Of a stretch of 64,000 bases of DNA, positions 46,401-58,600 are shown piece after piece. The translations under genes were made by a program, and so were the position numbers. Below the pieces are notes generated by a model. That model was given only the letters and a program-made list of their open reading frames with translations. It was not told the origin of the DNA and did no database searches. Position 1 is the first letter of the stretch, and the number at the start of each line of letters is the position of its first letter. The DNA is from Tetradesmus obliquus (lineage: Eukaryota; Chlorophyta; Chlorophyceae; Sphaeropleales; Scenedesmaceae): contig CP126195.1 of NCBI GenBank assembly GCA_030272155.1, positions 5,005,001 through 5,069,000 on the forward strand, given 5' to 3'.

Positions 46401-48347
46401 TGTTTGTTACTGTTGGTGTGCCCGCAGCTCGCCCAGCTTCACCTTGCACCTTGATTTTGTCCTGGCAGGCACCCCAATGACGAGCTCAATCACTGCTACT
46501 ACCTCTTCCCCTGCCATCTTAGCGCGAGCAGCCCAGCAGCAGCTGTTGCTGGTATTGGCACTTGCTGACAACACTTTCCTTGTCATTCTTCTCTTCCTGT
46601 CTGCGGTGTCCAGGCACCCCAACGACGAGCTCAACTACTGCTACTACCTCATCCCCTGCGGCAAGGCCGGCTACTGCGGCGACGTCACCGAGGCTGACCT
46701 GGCGCGCCTGCACAACGACGCCATCACCAAGGTGCGGATGAAGTGCTGTTTGTACAGTGAGATTCCAGCTGCGATGCTTCAATTGTGTTGCTTCCGGAGG
46801 TTGGTGGTTGTGGAGCTGTGCATGTCCCATCCAGCTGCTTGGCATGACAGTATGTCGATTTTGAGATTGGTGCTGGGTGCTGATCGCTCGTTTCTCTTCC
46901 CTTGCAGGACCCCTTCATCAGCGCCGCGCTGGGCCCCAACGCCAAGCTGGAGCGCATGCGCGCCGCCAGCCTGCGCCTGGGCGGCCAGGGCCTGGCCACC
47001 ACGCACGACGACCACCTCATGATCATCGGCGACGCTGCGGGGCACATCGACCCGCTCACAGGTGCGGCAAGGACAAATGTTATGTCACAATTTGCTTTTG
47101 CATCAGGCCCAGCTGTTGTGATGACTACCTGATCATCAAAAACTACGCAGCAGGCAACATCGACCCGCTCACAGGTGCCGCGGGGTGCCGAGGCACAGCG
47201 CATGTACTACAAGATACACCCCTAGCTGTTGCCGGATTTGCAGCATCTGCAAAGCTACAAGGGCCTTGCCGTCAGCTGCCCAGCTTGGCAGCATGCACCT
47301 GTTCTCCGGGTGGTCCCCTTTTACATGACATTTGATTGGCTGGGTGGGAGGTGCATGCTGTCAGCCTGGCTGATGCCTCTGCTGCTGCTGCTGCTACATG
47401 TTTTCTTCCAATCTTTTCAGGCGAGGGCATCCACACTGCCATGATGGGCGGCCAGGCAGCAGCAGACACGCTGCTGGACATGCGCTCCACCGGCGACTTC
47501 AGCAAGGCCTCCACTGCAGTGTACCAGCGCCGCTGGATGGCCCAGTACGGCCACGACTTTGGCCTCAGCACAAAGTTCGCGGAGCTCATCTACAGGTGGG
47601 TGCTGCGTTGTTTTTGTGTTGTTGTTTGTAAGCTTCATGTTGTTTCTGGGCACTGGTTTTGAGGAGGGGGAAGATGTGTGTGAGTTGCAGGCAGGTAATG
47701 CTGTCACGTTGCCATGTGACGCCTGCTGTGCAAGGGTCCCATCATGGTAGATGCCACGGCCAAAGTGCAGGTGGTGCCTTTGTGATGCATGTGACACTGT
47801 CATATGTGAAACACCCTCTGCAGGTACCCTGTCATCGTGGCTCCATTGCCAGCGACGTGCACCCCATCACATGCCTCCATATGTCATCACAAATGTAACA
47901 CACTCCTCTAACACCATTACAACAACTTCATGCCGCAGGTACCCCATCATCATGGACGCCATGGCCAGCGAGGTGCAGCGCAAGGGTGACGCGTTCATGT
48001 CCAAGTGGGCAGAGATCATGACCAACATGCAGCCCAAGACCTACTTCTTCAGGCCAGACGTGGCAGCGCAGGTGGGCAAGAACAGCTGTATATCCACTAA
48101 TTGAAGTCGAAGCAGCAGTTTGCTCAGCGGGCAACAGCCTGTCAGCCATCTGTGCAGAGACTCCAAAGGTTCTGACAGGCGGCAGTCTGCTGGCAGTTTT
48201 GGTCTGATAATCCATCATGTTACTGACTCCGCTTCTGCCGCTGCCGCTGTTTGATTCTGTGCGCTGCAGCTGGGCTTTGCCATTGTGCGTGAGGTGTTTG
48301 AGCAGAAGGTGCTGGGCAAGGCAGACAAGTACCAGCTCAAGGCATAA
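43489..48347 (+). CDS. Geranylgeranyl reductase-family FAD-dependent oxidoreductase, N-terminally anchored
   Basis: Eleven exons: 43489-43780, 44080-44119, 44590-44657, 45256-45410, 45751-45889, 46140-46257, 46614-46731, 46908-47061, 47421-47595, 47939-48071 and 48270-48347 (489 aa, every phase matched). The ATG sits in a good CACCATGG context. Residues about 20-39 form a hydrophobic helix (TTVAAVGLGGLAVAGAALYI), suggesting a membrane anchor. The FAD fold follows: VIVGAGPSGS (66-75), the family motif FPRDKYCGDAV (95-105), VCADGATS, and the second FAD motif IIGDAAGHIDPLTGEGIHTA. Family members reduce isoprenoid chains or archaeal-type lipids; related flavoproteins do other chemistry. The substrate cannot be told from sequence. 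It differs from plant CHLP in its N-terminal anchor, so a chlorophyll/tocopherol role is not claimed. Partial exon copies lie in at least five introns. Confidence 0.9.
45028..45193 (+). repeat. Two upstream copies of the 5' end of exon 45256-45410
   Basis: CTGCAG|GCGGCTTTGTGTCG with the following CCCATGGGCATCAGCTA occurs at 45028-45082 and 45140-45193, before the true exon (CCGCAG|GCGG, 45256). Both keep the acceptor and encode GFVSPMGISY(V/M)GAS; the second runs into a stop (KTN*) after the copy ends. Confidence 0.9.
45641..45690 (+). repeat. Upstream copy of the 5' end of exon 45751-45889
   Basis: CAG|GTGACTGGCGCCACCTTTG continues to GCGGGCCTGTAAACAGTC. It matches the exon start (VTGATFDKEAGLWTV), but TGG is replaced by TAA, so inclusion would terminate translation. 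Confidence 0.9.
46464..46518 (+). repeat. Upstream copy of the 5' end of exon 46614-46731
   Basis: GGCAG|GCACCCCAATGACGAG then CTCAATCACTGCTACTACCT repeats the exon start (HPNDELNYCYYLIPC), with a few substitutions and an intact acceptor. Confidence 0.85.
47118..47176 (+). repeat. Downstream copy of the 3' end of exon 46908-47061
   Basis: A diverged segment matching DDHLMIIGDAAGHIDPLT ends ATCGACCCGCTCACAG|GTGCCG, as in the original donor. The coding part has changed far more than the splice junction. Confidence 0.75.
47821..47868 (+). repeat. Upstream copy of the 5' end of exon 47939-48071
   Basis: CAG|GTACCCTGTCATCGTGG then CTCCATTGCCAGCGACGTGC matches the start of the true exon (YPIIMDAMASEV) with several substitutions and an indel. 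Confidence 0.75.
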
Positions 48348-49514
48348 ACCATAAACCATGAGCCCTTGTCAGTCAGCTCAGGGCTTAGCGCTTTTGGCTC
48401 AAGCAGGCTGAGCCTACAGTTGCCTTTGCAGCAGCGAGTGGCTGCTGCTGGATTGAGCGGGGCATTGCGCAGCAGCTTGCGGCGCTTGCATCATGTACAG
48501 GCTGCTGCAGTAGCAGCGAACACACGGGATGCAATGCAACAAGCTGCAGCTTGTGAGCAAGAGCACAACACAAAGCAGCGAGGCTTTGGTTTTCATGACA
48601 TGCCATCTGTGCATGTGTGTTGCGAGAGCCTGCTAGGCTGTCAGTACTAGCCTACTGGCCAATCCAGCCTGCGTAGCAGTCACTGCTAGAATAGTATTCT
48701 GAGTGCTGTGTTATCTTTGTGGTGTGGTGTGAGTGGGACTGTGTGAGACAGGAGCGAGGCTTGCAGCGCCTTGTGTGGCTTCAGGGACAGTCAATCTTTC
48801 TGTCAGCAGGCTGTTGTTAGCACGTTGTCAGGCAGTGTGTTGCGGCTGACACGGTGTGCACAAGAGACCGAGTGATTCTCTTCTGGAAGTCCGTGTGTGA
48901 GTGCTCCCTCAGCAATCAGCAGTGAGTCAACATGGCCGCATCACAGCACATGCGACTGCAGCTGCAAAGCTGCAACACATTTACTGGGTATGCCTGAGCA
49001 TGCCAGCATCGCTCGCTGTGCGCGCATGCTATGCTGCATGTCAGCACTTCATGTCGATTTAGTTCAAAATGATTTGACAGCAGCTCTGGTTTTAGCTGCT
49101 GCATGGATGCGGTGGCACATTGCTGATGCAGTTCGCAGCATGTCATCACCTGTGTCTCTGTCACCAGCTGTCACGCACTGAGGCTTGTGATGACAGCAGA
49201 AAATGCTACCCCACACGCGGTAACAGCAACGTTGCTCCTGCGCACTGTCAATATTTTCCCCGTGGTACTGCAATGGTCGGCCTTGACGGCGTAACTGGCC
49301 ACTGTGCGGATGGTGCATACTGTTGAGCAATCTGCTGCCGTACCCTTAAACCCTCGAGTATGCTGCCTGCTCTCAGTCCACATGCTGCAAGACAACCGAA
49401 GCTTTGAAAGTGTGCATAGTAAGGATGGCTTAGAGCTGTACTAGCACGTGGGCCTCCGCATGTAGTTAGCAGCTGTAGCATAATCGCAGTTACCTGCACG
49501 GGCTGCCTGACAGC
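48348..49514. other. Intergenic region, no gene recognised
   Basis: An ORF at 48366-48650 begins 18 nt after the preceding stop codon and has a low-complexity translation. It is more likely 3' UTR. The promoter of the bestrophin-like gene should lie in the right half. Confidence 0.5.
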
Positions 49515-52395
49515 ATGCAAACCACCTCGATGTACAGGACCAGAAACCATAATGTGCTTACATACAGTGCACGGCAATTTGCTCGGCCCATGCAGGGCAG
49601 GGCACGGAGGCAGGTCATCGCAGCTGCACGGGACAGTGTTCAGCAGAACACAGGGCCTTTCCACGCAGGCCACGACAGCCATCCGACATACAGGGACATA
49701 GAAAAGGAGAGGGGCAGGCAGTTTCGGCGCTCGGTAAGGGCGTGGTACTGGTGGCAGTACAAGTCCAGCAGGCCGAGCAGCAGTGCGCACTGCATGCAGA
49801 GCACATCTGTATGCACAGCAGTAGAACGGCAGCAGCTGCAGCCTGGCCTCTGTGTCCTGCACATCAGCAGTTCCCTCAGCAAGTTCAAAGTACCATTGTT
49901 GTTTATTGCTCTTTCCCTTCAAAGCTCTGTTCCTAACTGTCATCTGCGTCACCATGTGATACACCACCACGCCTCACTCCTGCTCAACGGCAGTCACACA
50001 ACTCAGCACAACCTCACATCCCACTGTGTTCACACCATCTTTCTACGTCCTGCATGCAGCACTTTGACCATGACGAGTGGGCGCGCCACCGCTGCACCAA
50101 CCGCTACTGGCGCCACCTCAAGACAGGCCTGCTCACCAGCCGCATTGTGAAGGGCCTTGCAGGACCACTCAACTACGTTGGCGCCATTGCCTTTGCAGTC
50201 AGCAGCTATGAGTGGGCGCTGGCACATGGCATGCTGCATGATGTGGGGCTGTGGCACTGGCCAAGCGTGTCAGTCAGCATTGTGGGCCCCTTCAGCCTGT
50301 CCACGTTTGCGTTGTCGTTGCTGCTGGTGTTCCGCACAAACGGCTCGTACCAGCGGTGAGCAGGAATTGCAGCTGTGAGTTTGAGTTCGTCCGAAAACTG
50401 CCAGCTTGAAGCAATGTGCAAACTATCTGCATGCAGACTTGCATCAAGGTGCCTGCAAGCGCAACATGCAGCGGCAGCAGCATACCTCACAATCAGCTGC
50501 ATCACCGTTTTGGTTGCCAGCTGTGTAGCTCACACATATACTTTGGCAGCACTACCACAGCAGCACACAGCATGCGCTGCAATGCTAGACAAGCTTCGTG
50601 TTTGCAACACCTCCCTGCAGGTGGAACGAGGCGCGCCGCCTGTGGGGCCTGTGCACCAACCAAAGCCGTGATATCGCGCGCCAGGCGCTGCTGTGGATGC
50701 CGCCCGACACTGACGCAGCGCTGGCGGCTGCAGCGTGCCGCTGGGCTGCTGCGTTCCCGCTGGTGCTGATGTGCTCGCTGCGGGAGGACCACATCCTGGA
50801 GGAGGTGCTCCCGGTGAGTGGAGGAGGGGGGCGGGCCGTTGTGCAGAGTGTTACAGGGCTGTTGTGCATGCAGAAACATGCTGCCAGCCCCTGGAGGAGG
50901 TGCTGCCGGTGAGGCCCGGGAGGCGGGGAGGCTGTTAGTTGAGGTTGTTGTGCAAGCTCGCAAGTTTCATGCAGATTATGTGGCTGCAGGGACCAGTGCA
51001 GTGCAGTGCAGCCCCTGACTACTGGGCTGACCCGTGTCACGACATGCTGGCCCAGCTGCAGCAGTGCAGAGGCAGCTTGGAGCAGGAGCAATACAGCGCA
51101 CGGGTACCTGCCTAGGAACAGTGGTGACATATGAGCCAAGCTGCTGCTTGCTGTGCACTGCCCTGCAGGGTGTGCTGCTGCCGGAGGAGCTGGAGTTTGT
51201 GCTGCAGCAGCGCCACGCGGGCACTGCTGTGCTGCAGGCGCTGGGCGAGTGCGTGCAGGCGTCACACATGCAGCCCATGCAGAAGATGCGGCTGGACGAA
51301 AACATCACAGTGATGCAGGTGAGGGGCTGAATAGCCGAGGATTGGTGGCGGCAGCGGCAGCAGCACCTGTATACATGTTACATTTGGAACACCAGACAAC
51401 CTACAGCTGCACGTGTATTTTGACGTCATTACCAACGATGATGATGCCGCACAGGGTGTGCCACCCCTCTCTTCAACCTGCCCTGCAACCCCCTCGCTTG
51501 CCTGCAGGATGTGATGGGCGGCTGCGAGCGCATCTTCCGCACGCCCATCCCGCTGTCGTACACGCGCCACACCAGCCGCTTCCTGGTGTGCTGGCTCACG
51601 CTGCTGCCCTTCTGCGTGGCAAACGCCTTCGGACGGCTCACAGTGCCCATCTCCATAGGGCTGGCCTTCTTCCTCTTCGGCATAGAGGTGCGGATTAACT
51701 GCTGGCGTACACAACAAAAGCGAGCAGAGTGGTTGTGCTGGTTGGCTAGCAGCACCCTGCGCTCACAAAGGCAGTGGAGTGCCTTGGACTCTTCGATGAC
51801 TGGGTGTGGGCAGCTAGCAGCAGCACATTTGGGACGCAGAGCACACATGCAGGCATGCCTTGTCAATTATGCTGCGGTGTCGCGCTGCACATCCGTGCCT
51901 GACTGCCCATCCCGCTATGCTTGCTTGCAGGAGATTGGCGTGCAGATTGAGGAGCCCTTCGGCATCCTGGCCCTGGAGGTCTTCTGCGACAACATCTGCA
52001 AGAACATCCAGCAGGCACAGGCAGCAGCAGCACCGCTGAAGCAGGCAGCACAAGGCCACCTGAGTGCAGCGCAAGTGCTGCTGCCGCTGCCGCTGCCAGC
52101 GGCAGCAGCTGGCATTGGCTTTGTTGCTGGGCACAGCTTTGGAACCCAAATGCAGCAGACCAGCAACGTGCTGGGTGCTGCTTCAAGCACTGCACATAGC
52201 AGCAGCAGCAGCAGCAGCAGTGACTATGGCAGCAGCGGCGAATATCTTATGCCCCCTGGCTTCCTGCACCTCACACTGCCGGATGCAGCTGACACATGCA
52301 GCCGCATCACTGGCGCTGATAAGCAGGCGCTGCAGCTGTATGTTGGCAGCACAGTAGCAGCCCCTGACTTTGAAGACGAGGGCTTCACTATGTGA
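49515..52395 (+). CDS. Bestrophin-like anion channel, probably plastid-targeted
   Basis: Six exons, 49515-49733, 50060-50355, 50621-50813, 51169-51318, 51508-51687 and 51931-52395 (1503 nt, 500 aa), are all in phase. Exon 1 is Arg/Ser/Thr/Gln-rich like a transit peptide. The bestrophin (UPF0187) body starts at DEWARHRCTNRYWRHLKT and shows SLSTFALSLLLVFRTNGSYQ, RWNEARRLWG and the hallmark IPLSYTRHTSRFLVCWLTLL followed by LPFCVANAFGRL and IEEPFGILALEVFCDNI. Several hydrophobic segments fit the four-helix channel. Related algal plastid bestrophins (Chlamydomonas BST1-3) are implicated in bicarbonate entry to the thylakoid, and plant VCCN1 in chloride flux; which applies here is open. The C-terminal ~130 residues are Ala/Gln/Ser-rich and unique. 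Exon 3 has one downstream junction copy. Confidence 0.92.
50896..50936 (+). repeat. Downstream copy of the 3' end of bestrophin exon 50621-50813
   Basis: CCTGGAGGAGGTGCTGCCG|GTGAG repeats the original TCCTGGAGGAGGTGCTCCCG|GTGAG about 100 bp further on. The intronic GGAGG(C/A)GGGG tail is also duplicated. Confidence 0.85.
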
Positions 52396-55300
52396 TGCTG
52401 TAGGCCCATGGGCAGCTGTAGCCTGCTTCAGCCTGCTGCTGAGGTGGAGATCCGTCTCCTACTGCGACCTGCAAAGATTCAGGACAATTTGGCAGCTGGT
52501 TCTGTGATCTGTCTTTTGAGGGTGGCGCAAGCGGCTTGTACCTATGCCACGGACTTCAGCTTGGGGTAGCATGTCAGGAACAACCACCTTGAGCAACTCT
52601 GCTTTGAGCCAAACCAATAAAATAATCTACGTTGGCACTACACTGGTTTACCTGCACAGGTGTGTGCTGTGTTGGTGTGCAGGCATGCTGAACACAAAGG
52701 ATGTCTGGTGTTTACTAAAAACAGACTGACTGGTGCTGTGAGATTTCATTCACCAATCCAATTGTATGATGGCACTTGCCTGTTGGATAGCTACACATGC
52801 ATGCATCCTCGTCAGGCCTCCAATAATGTGCTACAGCAATGCTGCAGTGAGACCGCCTTCAAGATGCAAGTTGCATGCCTAAATTGATGTGCTGACACCC
52901 CAGGTGTTGGAAATCCATTTTGGCAGTTTGGACATGATGACACATCCTGATCAACATTTTGAAGTCTGTCGCGTGTTCCCTCTTTTGTCCTTTGCACTTG
53001 CTGTGCGTGCAGGCCACTGTCACAATGGCACGCCTCATGCGCCTTCTCTGGCCACTGGTCATGATGATCATAAGTACAACGAGCTGCGGCACGGTCTGAT
53101 GAGTGGGACACCCTGCTAAAGTGAGGTTTAGTTGGTGTCATTGAATTCCATTTGTTGTGGATCAGGCTTCAGTGAACTCTCACCTAGCCTTGCTGCTCAG
53201 CAGCAGCCAGCAAGAGTCTTGCAATTGTGGTGTGTGCTGCATGTGCTGTTTGCTGAGCTGCTTTATAACGTTGCCCCTCAGGGGCCAGGCCCTGTGCTGA
53301 GGGGTCTTGCAAGGAATCTATGCACAGGCATTGCTCTGCAGCCGTTTGTGAGATCTTGTCACTAGTCTCATTGTGTTGTCACTAGTCTCATTGTGTTGGC
53401 CTGCTGGTGGCCTGACGTGGCACCAACACAAGCTGGCTGGCTGCTGTCAGCGCTGGTTCAACCTGGACAGCCGCGCACTGCTGTTGTTGCAAGTTGAGAC
53501 TTTGATGAGTTCTGCAAAATACCGGCCGGGATTTTTCGACCTTTTGGATTGCTGGACACCAGGGCACTGTCAGAGCAGGTTTGCTGCCACAATGGAAATT
53601 TCAATACTACAACTACACCTTATAGATGTCGGATCTAGCATCCCCAACATGAAATTTCAGTGAAAATGCATGACCCGGCCCGACAAAATGTCGCTAACGA
53701 TTGGGGCACTGCCAGGGTCAGCAAGGACGCGAATAAGCATTTATGTTGCAGCAGAAATGCTGTGGAGTTGTCGGATCTTGCATCGAGCTGACACTTTGGC
53801 CCGTGATAAAAAGGAGGTGCTGCGGCAGCAGCAGCCACTACATCTTCTGCTGCGACAACTGCAGCAATATCATCAAAACGCTTAAGTAGGAAAGAGACTT
53901 ACGAAGCGACGCAGCGTATGGCTAGATAACCGTTCAGAGTTACCTGCGGTGGTGCAAACAGCTACACCCCAAGGGGAGGCGATTCGCCGAACACATACCA
54001 GCGTACTGATAGTCTTACTGATCGATCACCGTTGTGTTGGCTGGCTTTGCATCCAGCGGCACATGCTGTAAGGTGACTGCCCGAAATGCCCCTGCCCTTA
54101 AGGGCAAGCTTGCAGGAGGATAGCGCCTGTCATCAGGCCTGCCAGCGCCTGGCAGAAGGCTGCAGCAGCTGATGTGCAGATATAAGTGCAATTTAGCGCA
54201 TGTACAGGCGCTCACAAGGTGCAGCAGCACCAGCAGCAGCAGCAGCACCCTTGGAGGGAGCAGCAGCAGTTGCTCTAGAGCAGATCTGCTGGAGTTGCTG
54301 CGGCAGCAGCAACGTTGCAGCTCAAACACGCACGACACAGCACAACATAATTCACTCAACATGCGTTTGCATTCTTGATTGCTCAGGCTCTGGTGTAACC
54401 TTTGGTGTGCGGTTGCCAGATAAGTTTGTCACTGCTCACAAAGTTGCGAGCTTGCCATGCTGTGCACAGCTGTGTAATGTCGCTGTCACTCAGTTGCCGG
54501 CCAACTTCTGAACTCAGTAACTCCATACACATTTGAAGCAAGCCGCTTGCTGCTGGGGCAGTCACTGGCTACCGTAGATAACTTCAACCACCAAGTAGCT
54601 GGATGTCGGCGCACCGAAACAGAATGGGCCTGTAGCATCTCCATGGTTCTGGGTTTAAGCGTTCCCGCGTGGGGTGCAGCCTCACTCTTCCACAATTGCA
54701 GCTGTCGCAGATCTCTTCAGAGTGTGTCTGAAAGATATACTGAGCGCCTTAGTATGCTTATGGAAACGCGCGTAGGACCAATGCGGCTGCCACATTGAAG
54801 AGCAGCAGCAACAGTAGCCTCACGAGCCAGCGTGAACTCATGACCATACTCGGACCACGAACATACTTTAAGTACCCTTAGAAGTGTTGTAGATTCTCTT
54901 GAGGGCGCAGCAAAGCACGGCGTGGTGGCCTGCGCTCTTCAGCAGTAGTGCAGGTCCCGACGAAGCCCATACATGGGCCACATTGTGGCCACACAGTCAG
55001 TAGCAAGGCGCAACGACATTTCGATGGCGGTGCGAAGAGTCAATTTGCCTGGAAACCAGGGTGCGTCTCTGCAGTCTCCACGTTGGAACAACCCTAACGC
55101 AGCCAGCAAGCAGTTTCCTTGCATCCAATAAGATCCTGCAAGCCATATACATTGCGGCGTTTTACAACTACTGTCAATCGAAGGCACAGGATCAGAACCC
55201 TTCTGCGAACTAGACTGGATACTAACTGAATCGATGTGGACCGGAGACAGAGAGTATTCCAGTTAGTTACAGAGGAGAAGCGGAACAACTGTGGGGCGCT

Positions 55301-55619
55301 TGAGAGATCGCTTATAGATCGAACACTTCTTGATGATTAGTACTGAAATCGCACCCCTATATATAGTCGTCTCCACAATAGTATACTCAATAGAAACATC
55401 CAGAGTTAACAATACTAGAAGCATCTTGCAAACCTACATCATACCATCTCCGGAGAGATCCAGAGAAACCTTGTACATTCGAGACCAGCCTAGATCATTC
55501 GACAACTCACTCGAAGCGACTAGAACAATCTCGAAAACAACGACATCTATGAAAACTTACTGCTTTCTATCTTACACCTTACATCATGCCCCCTCTTCTG
55601 AGAGCAACGTCCTCGTTGC
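52396..55619. other. Intergenic region between the bestrophin gene and the retrotransposon
   Basis: No coding signal is recognised. A 20-bp unit starting GTCACTAGTCTCATTGTG occurs twice in tandem at 53358-53397. From about 55200 the base composition becomes more AT-rich, similar to the DNA on the other side of the retrotransposon (60660-61160), suggesting non-coding element sequence. I could not align the two sides as long terminal repeats. Confidence 0.5.
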
Positions 55620-58600
55620 TCAACCACGGCGCCTACGCTTGCGGCGGCCTGTGTCTCGCCCACCATGGTGTGACGCCTCGTATTCATCAATTAAACTCTG
55701 CTCAATGGCTGTGTGTGGGATCCAGGAATCCTCCTCTGGCCCGAACCCTTTCCAGCGCACCAGATAGTGCACCATCCGCCGGCCGCGATGTCGGCGGATG
55801 CTCTTGTCCAGCAGTGCCTCTACGTACCACTGGTTGTCCTCGGCAACTGCAGGCTGAATCGGCGTTGGCTCTTGACGATTGGTGAACTCTTCACTGGTCT
55901 TGTAGGGCTTGAGCAGGCTCACATGGAACACAGGGTGGATGCGCAGTGTTGCTGGCAGCTTCAGCTTGTAGGCGACTGGGTTGATCACCTTCTCCACACG
56001 GAAAGGTCCAAGGTAGCGTGCGGTGAGCTTGCGGCTCATAGATGATGGCAGGTACAGGTTAGCTGTGGAGAGGTACACCTTGTCTCCCACCGTGTACGTC
56101 ACCTCCTTTCGGCGCTGGTTGGCATACTGAGCTTGCCTGGCCTGTGTTTCTTGCAGCTTGAGTTTGGCGTGCTTGACAGCCTCCTCAATGTCTGATGCCT
56201 GCACGTCTGCTGCTGGCACATTGACATGAGTTGCAATGTCAACTGGATGCTGCACCGCCTGGCCATAGGCAAGGAAGAAAGGAGTGTAGCCAGTAGATGG
56301 GTTGACTGAATCGTTGATGGCGAACTCTGCTAGAGCCAGATGCTCATCCCAGTTGTCTTGCCGTGGGCTGACGAAGTGCCTCAGCACCTCCTCCAGCGTT
56401 CTGTTAGCCCGCTCACTTTGACCGTCCGTCTGAGGGTGAAAGGCTGTCGAGAACTTCAGGTGTGTCCCCAGCCGACCAAAGTAAGCCTTCCAGAAGTGTC
56501 CCTGGAACCGCGGGTCCCGGTCAGAAATGATGACCTTGGGTGCTCCATGATGCTTGTGCCAGGTTTCTGTGAAGATGCGAGCCAACTCCGGGGCGTCAAC
56601 CGTCTTGGTGGTTGGGGCAAAATGCACCAGCTTGCTGAGCCTATCCACAAACGTGACCACTGCATCATGCCCACGCGCGGTTGGTGGCAGATCGGTGATC
56701 AGATCCATGGTGATCTGCTCAAACTTCTTCTCCGGCACGGGCAATGGCTGAAGTAGACCTGCTGGTAAGTCGCTGCGTGGCTTGTTGCACTGACACGAGG
56801 GGCAGCTTGCCACGTAGTGCCGTACAGTGCGTGTCATGTGCGGCCACCAGAACCTGCTGGCCACGCGCTGTAGTGTCTTGGTCACACCAAGATGCCCTGC
56901 GCTTGGGCAGTCATGTAGCTCCTCCAAGATCAGCTGCTTCAGGCTAGCATCGCGAGGAATCGCTAGCCGCTCTCCCGGCATGTACCAGAGTCCACCATGC
57001 TCTGCCAGCACGGATGGCGGCTCACGGTACATGGGGTCTGCCTCATAGCCCTTGCGCACCATCTCCAGGAACGAGTCATCTGCGACGCTTGAGATGAACG
57101 ATGCCAGGTCAGGACGGCGTGACAGAGGGTCTGACAAGTTGTCCTTCCCCTGCTTGTAATCAATCTTTGTGCCGCTATAGTAAGACTCCATCCACAGCAT
57201 CCACTTCGCCTGCCGCCTGGAGAGGTCCTTCTTCTTGTTGAACCAGGTGTGGTTCAGGTGGTCTGAGTTGATCTTGAAGCTGGCGCCTTCCAAGTAGCAG
57301 CGCCACGTCTGCAGCGCATAGTAGATGCCGAGCATCTCGCGATCGCCTGTAGGGTAGTTGCGCTCTGCTGAGTTGAGCTTGCGCGACAGGTATGCTACAG
57401 GCTGGAGCCCCTTGCCTTGGTTCTGCAGCAGCACTCCTCCCAAGGCAAACTTGGAAGCATCTGTGTACACCTCGTACGGCAGGGAAGGATCCGGCGTCAC
57501 CAGCACAGGCGCTGAGGTTAGCGTGTTCTTCAGATCCTCGAACACCTTGGCCTCCACATCTGCACGCCACTTGCATTTCACCCCGCTAGCTGTGAGGTTG
57601 GTGAGTGGTAATGCCTTGTGAGCGTAGTGGTGGATGAAGCGCCGGTAGAAGCCAGTCATGCCCAGGAAGCTCCTGACCTCGGTGACATTGCGTGGTGGTG
57701 GCCACTCGCGCACCGCCTCCACCTTCTTGGGATCCACCTTGATGCCTTCGCCGCTTACAATGTGGCCCAGGAAGGTCACCTCCTTCATTGCAAATGCGCA
57801 CTTGTCCAGGCCAGCGTACAGACGGGCCTTGCGTAGGGCGGTCAGTACCTTGTCCACGTGTACCAGGTGCTCCTCGGGCGTCTTGGGATAGATCAGGATG
57901 TCGTCCAGGTACACGATGACAAAGTCGTCCAGGAATGGTCGCAGCACGTCGTTCATCAGGGCTTGGAAGGTTGCTGGAGCGTTGGTCAGCCCGAAGGGCA
58001 TCACGCGCCACTCATAATGACCATAGCGCGTGCGGAAGGCTGTCTTGGGGATGTCCTCCTCCGCAATCCTGATCTGCCAGTAGCCACTCTGCAGATCCAG
58101 CTTAGTGAACACGGATGCGCCATGGAGACGGTCAAGCAGCTCATCAATGCGTGGCAGTGGGTAGCGGTTCTTCACGGTGAGCTTGTTCAGCGCCCTGTAG
58201 TCTACACACATGCGCAGCTTCCCATTTGCCTTGCGGACAAACAGGATGGGTGCACCGTATGGCGACTTGGACGGCTGAATCAGGCCACGCTCCAAAAGAT
58301 CGACGAGCTGCCTCTTGGCCTCCTCCAGCTCCAATGGACTCATGTGGTAGATGGGTCCAAAAGGTGGTTTGCTGCCCGCCTCCAGCTCAATCTTGTGATC
58401 GACTGAACGTTGTGGCGGTAGCCCCTTGGGCATCCCCTGAAAGATCTGCTTGTGCTTCCGCAGTACCTGGCGCATGCGCTCTGCCCACTCCGGTTCATCA
58501 TAGTTAAACTTGACGTTCTCCAGCTTCGCTCCCTTCTCAGTGTCTGCGGTCTCTCGCAGAACAGCTAGGAAGGCAGTCGCACCCTTCCTCAGGGCCCTCT

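Noticed and set aside
48366..48650. Small 94-codon plus-strand ORF
   Set aside because: It starts 18 nt after the GGR-like stop codon, has no homology and is better explained as 3' UTR.
36..50936. Assembly artefact (uncollapsed haplotypes or read-stitching) as the cause of the exon copies
   Set aside because: Copies differ from each other by many substitutions and indels, have different intervening introns, and follow a strict upstream/downstream polarity; stitching errors would give near-identical blocks. Raw reads would settle it.
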